Shown here: piece after piece, positions 60,269 to 64,000 of the stretch
Numbering within the stretch: the first letter of the stretch is position 1
Layout of the letters: every line of letters begins with the position of its first letter
Origin: Vibrio maritimus
GTDB taxonomy: Bacteria > Pseudomonadota > Gammaproteobacteria > Enterobacterales > Vibrionaceae
Direction: 5' to 3'
Length of the DNA: 64,000 bases
Assembly (NCBI RefSeq): GCF_021441885.1
Contig: NZ_CP090439.1
Location: forward strand, 1,488,001 to 1,552,000
Notes under the pieces: model-generated
The model's database searches: none
Told to the model about the DNA's origin: nothing
What the model saw: only the letters and a program-made list of their open reading frames with translations
Translations under genes and position numbers: made by a program

Positions 60269-61227
60269 GAGGTTTCTGTCGACACCAACATGGCGCTGGC
60301 ACAGTCGATAATGTGCTTGGATGACAATCCATACTTGTCGAGAAGCAGTGGATAGGCGCCCGACTCTGCGAACGTGTCATCCAGTCCTAAGTGGTCGAAT
60401 TGAGCGTGAATTTGCTCTTTTGCCATACGAGCGGCGATGTCGTAGGCCATGCCATTACGCTTCTGGTGACCTTCAGCGATGATGACGCGACCTGTTTTTT
60501 TGATAGATGCGCTAATGGACTTCCAGTCCAGAGGTTTGACGCTGTATGCATCGATAAGCTCGACACTGATACCCGCCACTTTGAGTTCATTCGCCGCTTC
60601 AAGGGCTTGAAATAGAATGTCGCCATAGGAAATGATGGTGATGTCAGAACCTTTTAATAAAGTATTGCTGCCACCACACTTGAACTCAGCTGACTCGTTG
60701 TAGAGTTCGTAATAGGCGTCACGCATTAGTCGGCAATAGACAGGGCCCTGCGTTTCCATCGTTACATCGAACAAGGCTCGGCTAGATGCGGTGTCGCATG
60801 GGGCGAAGATGTGCATGTTCGGGAGCGTTGACATCAACGCCATGTCTTCGGACGCTTGGTGAGTCACACCATCAATAGCAGCGGTAGTGCCACCATGCGA
60901 AGACATGAGCTTTACGTTCAGGTTTGGATAGCAGATGAAGCTACGTACGCTCTCCAAAGCTCGCATGGTTAAGAACACGCCATAACCCGCGACCACAACG
61001 GGTCTGCCATTCGCCGCCATGCCAGATGCTGAGGCCATCATGCCAAATTCGGCGATACCCATCTGAAAATAGCGCTCAGGGTATTTGTCGTTGAAAAGGT
61101 ACGAGTTGGTTGAGTAACCAATGTCAGCTTCGAATACTGCAAAGTCAGTGTTAATTTCGCCGTACTCAACCATTCGCTCGGCAAACGCAAGGCGGGTTGG
61201 TTTTTTGGATTTAGTAACTGTAAGCAT
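60262..61227 (-). CDS. Transketolase, C-terminal subunit
   Basis: A 321-residue protein corresponding to the Pyr and C-terminal domains of transketolase. The catalytic glutamate of TPP activation is in FQMGIAEFGMM, and SSHGGTTAAIDGVTHQASED is the conserved loop of this half. Its partner, the PP-domain subunit, is encoded 19 bases upstream. Split transketolases transfer two-carbon units and include apulose-4-phosphate transketolase and others of unknown role. The 3' end lies within the 17-bp repeat array. Confidence 0.92.
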   Translation of the reverse strand: MLTVTKSKKPTRLAFAERMVEYGEINTDFAVFEADIGYSTNSYLFNDKYPERYFQMGIAEFGMMASASGMAANGRPVVVAGYGVFLTMRALESVRSFICYPNLNVKLMSSHGGTTAAIDGVTHQASEDMALMSTLPNMHIFAPCDTASSRALFDVTMETQGPVYCRLMRDAYYELYNESAEFKCGGSNTLLKGSDITIISYGDILFQALEAANELKVAGISVELIDAYSVKPLDWKSISASIKKTGRVIIAEGHQKRNGMAYDIAARMAKEQIHAQFDHLGLDDTFAESGAYPLLLDKYGLSSKHIIDCASAMLVSTETSV

Positions 61228-61246
61228 GTGAATACCCTTTGATTGA

Positions 61247-62071
61247 TTAAGCGACTAACTCAGCACGAGCAGCATGGAACTCGTCATCACTTGGCGCCTT
61301 ACCATGCCAATTGCGAACATCTTCCATAAAGCTGACACCTTTACCTTTAACCGTATTAGCAACAATGCAGGTAGGCTTGCCTTTGAAATCACGTGCCGCT
61401 TGTAATGCGTCTAATATCTGTTCAATGTTATGGCCATCGATCGTCACCACATTCCATCCAAACGAAGCAAACTTATCTTCTATGCTCAGCAGTGGCATGA
61501 TTTGGTCACTAGTGCCATCCATCTGCAGGTTGTTTTTGTCGACGAAGAACACGAGATTGTCGAGTTTGTATTTGGCTGCGGCCATCGCGGTTTCCCATAC
61601 GACGCCCTCATTCAATTCACCATCGCCAAGTAGGGAATAAACACGGCGGCCATCGTTAGCGAGCTGACCCTCCAGAGCCATACCCGTCGCTGCAGCGCAG
61701 CCGTGACCCAATGAACCTGTGGTAGTGTCGATTCCTGGTGTGCTCTTCATATCAGGGTGGCCTTGCAAGATGCTGTTAATCTGCCGCAGCGTCTTGAGGT
61801 GTGACTTTTCAAAGTATCCGAGGCGTGATAAGCAGGCATACCAGACAGGACATGCGTGACCCTTGGAGAGCACGAAGCGGTCACGGTTACTCTGCTTGGG
61901 ATTGCTAGGATCGAGGTTGTTCATCTCGCTAAAGTAGAGTGTTGTAACGATTTCAGCAGCAGAGAACGAACCACCAATGTGACCCGACTGGGCGTGATAG
62001 ACCATATCGAGAATATCAATTCGGATGTCGTTCGATAATTGATATAGCTCTTCTACACTTATTTTGGACAT
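61247..62071 (-). CDS. Transketolase, N-terminal subunit
   Basis: A 274-residue PP-domain subunit of a split transketolase. The TPP/magnesium motif is GDGELNEG with NN about 28 residues later (VFFVDKNNLQMDG). GHIGGSFSAAEIVTTLYF is the canonical N-terminal segment. AGGAGG precedes the ATG. It is coexpressed with the C-terminal subunit. A housekeeping transketolase is normally one long chain of about 660 residues, so this pair is a catabolic, dedicated enzyme. Confidence 0.93.
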   Translation of the reverse strand: MSKISVEELYQLSNDIRIDILDMVYHAQSGHIGGSFSAAEIVTTLYFSEMNNLDPSNPKQSNRDRFVLSKGHACPVWYACLSRLGYFEKSHLKTLRQINSILQGHPDMKSTPGIDTTTGSLGHGCAAATGMALEGQLANDGRRVYSLLGDGELNEGVVWETAMAAAKYKLDNLVFFVDKNNLQMDGTSDQIMPLLSIEDKFASFGWNVVTIDGHNIEQILDALQAARDFKGKPTCIVANTVKGKGVSFMEDVRNWHGKAPSDDEFHAARAELVA

Positions 62072-62139
62072 AAGTGTTCCTCCTTAAATAGGATGTAAAT
62101 CAGAAATTTATTTTTAAGCTAAATGCTACTTGTCAATTA

Positions 62140-62814
62140 TCACTTATCTAGGAAGTGGTAATTGTCTAAAAATTCAATGAATTGTTTAGAAACTTGCTCC
62201 CAGTGAACCAAATGCATTTCTCTTGCTTCATTAATGTTGCCAGACTCTAAGTTGTCGATTAATTTGTTGTGTTCAATGATCGAGTCCCATGGTAATGGTC
62301 TAAGTTTAATGACTATGTCTTTGCAACGCTTATTTTGTTCGTTATATTTTCTAGCGGTTTCTATAAGTCTAGAGTTTTCAGTATATTGAAATATTTGGTC
62401 GTGAAAGGCAAAGTCGTGGATCGCCCACTGCTGAATGTCATTATTATCTAATGCCTGTTCCATTTTGGCTGTATAGTCACGAAGTATATCTAATTGCTCC
62501 TGAGTAAGTCCTTTTGATATACAAATATCAAGTGCCATCACCTCAAGGTGTGCAATGAGCTCGTAAAGCTCTTCTACATCGCGTCTTGACAAGGCGCATA
62601 TTTTAAGGCCGTGTCTTGGATGGAGTTTTATGAGTCCATCTTGCTGTAGTCTTAGCAGAGCTTCTCGTACAGGAGTTCTGCTAAAGCCACAAATCTCAAC
62701 CGCTTCATCGACTAGTAGTTGTTGGTTGATTCTAAATTTATTCTCAAGAATCATGCATTTAAGCTTGTTGTATGCTTGTTCTGATAGCTTCATAGTGCTT
62801 ACCACTGCCTCCAT
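62140..62814 (-). CDS. GntR-family regulator (FCD subfamily), transketolase cluster
   Basis: A 224-residue regulator with a winged helix (ICGFSRTPVREALLRLQQDGL) and an FCD domain (LYELIAHLEVMALD, HDFAFHDQIFQYT, HLVHWEQVSKQF). The ligand-binding histidines are present. ATG 62814 is kept, but an ATG at 62793 (MKLSEQAYNKL) fits the family start as well, and neither has a strong ribosome site. It lies 68 bases upstream of the transketolase genes in the same direction and is divergent from rpiB; it probably controls both sides. Confidence 0.9.
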   Translation of the reverse strand: MEAVVSTMKLSEQAYNKLKCMILENKFRINQQLLVDEAVEICGFSRTPVREALLRLQQDGLIKLHPRHGLKICALSRRDVEELYELIAHLEVMALDICISKGLTQEQLDILRDYTAKMEQALDNNDIQQWAIHDFAFHDQIFQYTENSRLIETARKYNEQNKRCKDIVIKLRPLPWDSIIEHNKLIDNLESGNINEAREMHLVHWEQVSKQFIEFLDNYHFLDK

Positions 62815-63210
62815 GTGACACTCAAAAACTGAGCAAAATCAATTAATTTTCTACTGCATTCATTAAAAAATTTATTAAAACATCCGTTAATTGCTATTGA
62901 GTATAAAATAAGCAGCTAATTTCAAACGCGATCTGAATCACGCTAACAGACAAAATATAACTTATTTTCCTCGTGAGTTAATGTACAAAAAAAGAGTATT
63001 AAAATATTCTTATGGATTGTTATTGTGTTTGATTGATATATTAATGTCTAACTGAAATATAATAGCTGACTAATTTTAATTACTAATGCACAAAATAAAT
63101 AAGAAATAAATTAATAAATTCTTTGTGACGCAATTCAAATATGACCTATCTAAAATAAAGTACTTTAATAATAAGTGTTGTTAAATCTACTCCATTAGTT
63201 AGGAGGTAAT
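62815..63210. other. AT-rich divergent promoter region, GntR / rpiB
   Basis: 396 bases without a gene, clearly richer in A and T than the coding regions. It contains several A- and T-tracts and no obvious palindrome. It should carry divergent promoters and the GntR operators. AT-rich DNA of this kind is often bound by H-NS. Confidence 0.6.
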
Positions 63211-63669
63211 ATGAGTATTGCAATTGGCTGCGATGATGCGGCGGTGAACCTTAAATATGTACTTTGTGAACATTTACAAAAGTTAGGTTATGAATATACA
63301 GACTATAGTGAAGCACCAAAGGATGTTTCTAATTTATATGCAGATATTGCCGAGCGTGTTGCGAAAAAGGTAGCCGATAATACCCATGAGCGCGGAATTA
63401 TCGTTTGTGGTACGGGTATTGGGGTATCGATTGTCGCGAATAAAGTGCCGGGCATAAGAGCCGCGCTGTGTCACGACGTTTTCTCAGCAGTACGCGCTCG
63501 CAAGAGTAATGGTGCTCAGATCATCACTATGGGTGAGCGAGTCATTGGGGTGGAGCTTGCTAAAACCATTTTAGAGGCTTGGCTTAATGCTGATGAGATT
63601 GATGAGTCATCCAAGCCTAAAGTACAAAGGATTTGTGAGATAGAGGCAGAGCTTCACGCTCAATCGTGA
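63211..63669 (+). CDS. RpiB/LacAB-family sugar-phosphate isomerase
   Basis: A 152-residue RpiB-family isomerase. The N-terminal IAIGCDDAAVNLKYVL, the active-site cysteine in GIIVCGTGIGVSI and the histidine in AALCHDVFSA are all present. AGGAGG gives a strong ribosome site. RpiB proteins interconvert ribose-5-phosphate and ribulose-5-phosphate, but paralogues work on allose-6-phosphate or on tetrose phosphates (erythrulose-4-phosphate to erythrose-4-phosphate). With a DhaK-type kinase gene directly behind it, a tetrose-phosphate role is favoured over ribose. Confidence 0.9.
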   Translation: MSIAIGCDDAAVNLKYVLCEHLQKLGYEYTDYSEAPKDVSNLYADIAERVAKKVADNTHERGIIVCGTGIGVSIVANKVPGIRAALCHDVFSAVRARKSNGAQIITMGERVIGVELAKTILEAWLNADEIDESSKPKVQRICEIEAELHAQS

Positions 63670-63683
63670 TTGAGGGATAGATA

Positions 63684-64000
63684 ATGAGAAAACCAAAGAA
63701 ACTGATTAATGACAGAAACGCGGTTGCTCGTGAGCAATTTGAAGGGTTTATGGCTGCGATGAGTCGTGATCTTGAGCCTATCTCAAATCACACCTGCGCC
63801 ATTCGCAAAGCACCTCTGAACGGCAAGGTAGCCGTGTTTACTGGTGGAGGTGCCGGTCACGAGCCGATGTATGGCGGCTATGTGGGCGAAGGGTTAGCGG
63901 ATGCGGTCGCTATTGGTGACGTGTTTGCTGCACCGACCCCTGATGCGATCTTCGAAACAGCTTTGGCACTGAATCCAGAGAATGGCGTGGTGTTTATCTA
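63684..64000 (+). CDS. Dihydroxyacetone-kinase family protein, N-terminal part (cut by window end)
   Basis: An open frame starts at ATG 63684 and runs off the window after 105 codons. The translation begins MRKPKKLINDRNAVAREQF and contains VFTGGGAGHEPMYGGYVGEG, the substrate-binding DhaK motif (GGGSGHEP in most members; here Ser is Ala). The following GDVFAAPTPDAI is also standard. GAGGGATAGATA precedes the ATG, 14 bases after rpiB. DhaK-family kinases act on dihydroxyacetone, erythruloses or related ketoses. The rest of the gene, including the nucleotide-binding DhaL part if fused, is outside the window. Confidence 0.88.
   Translation, partial: MRKPKKLINDRNAVAREQFEGFMAAMSRDLEPISNHTCAIRKAPLNGKVAVFTGGGAGHEPMYGGYVGEGLADAVAIGDVFAAPTPDAIFETALALNPENGVVFI

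Noticed and set aside
63211..63669. Naming as housekeeping ribose-5-phosphate isomerase B
   Set aside because: The family includes several substrates, and the DhaK-type gene behind it suggests a catabolic paralogue.

Overview
The window looks like the chromosome of a marine Vibrionaceae-type gammaproteobacterium. The pointers are moderate GC by eye, a galETKM operon in that order, Vibrio-like protein sequences and many periplasmic-binding-protein transporters. Nearly all of it is carbon-acquisition and catabolic gene clusters. I see no phage, insertion sequence, CRISPR array or rRNA. The genus is an inference.

Region 1 (1-9237): the 3' end of an aldehyde dehydrogenase gene, a ribose-type ABC transporter (979-4491), and on the minus strand a tripartite tricarboxylate (TTT) transporter operon tctC-tctB-tctA with an SDR oxidoreductase, headed by an IclR regulator.

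Region 2 (9507-28298): a sulfated-sugar island. It has two sulfatases without signal peptides (so probably cytoplasmic), an MFS sugar porter, a mutarotase-like protein, an aldehyde dehydrogenase, an enolase-superfamily enzyme, 2-keto-3-deoxygalactonate kinase and aldolase, a MalFGK-type ABC importer, a second IclR regulator and a radical-SAM sulfatase maturase. The maturase sits in an operon with two DUF202 membrane proteins and a Crp-type regulator. Together these resemble the oxidative 3,6-anhydrogalactose or galactonate route of agar and carrageenan users. Galactose set free by desulfation would feed galETKM (28978-33374), which follows directly. A 17-bp palindrome (TTCCCA-N5-TGGAAY) occurs six times in promoters of regions 1 and 2 and is probably the operator of the two IclR paralogues. 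GalR-type operators lie before galE (two, 109 bp apart) and before the ABC importer.

Region 3 (33410-46815): a degenerate 3' tRNA-Gly fragment, then a carboxylate island. It holds a secreted alpha/beta hydrolase, a universal stress protein, a TctA-TctB fusion permease, TctC, a PrpF-family isomerase, a response regulator/histidine kinase/binding-protein operon, tcuB, tcuA and a GntR regulator. This fits uptake and oxidation of tricarballylate, aconitate or a related acid. A shared 20-bp element before tctC and prpF is a candidate response-regulator site.

Region 4 (47051-64000): a lipoprotein, a YejABE-like ABC importer with two separate short ATPases, a second galactose mutarotase, a D-2-hydroxyacid dehydrogenase, a third TTT system, a TIM-barrel isomerase, a split transketolase, a GntR regulator, RpiB, and the start of a DhaK-type kinase cut by the window end. 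The last group suggests catabolism of an unusual ketose such as a tetrulose or apulose.
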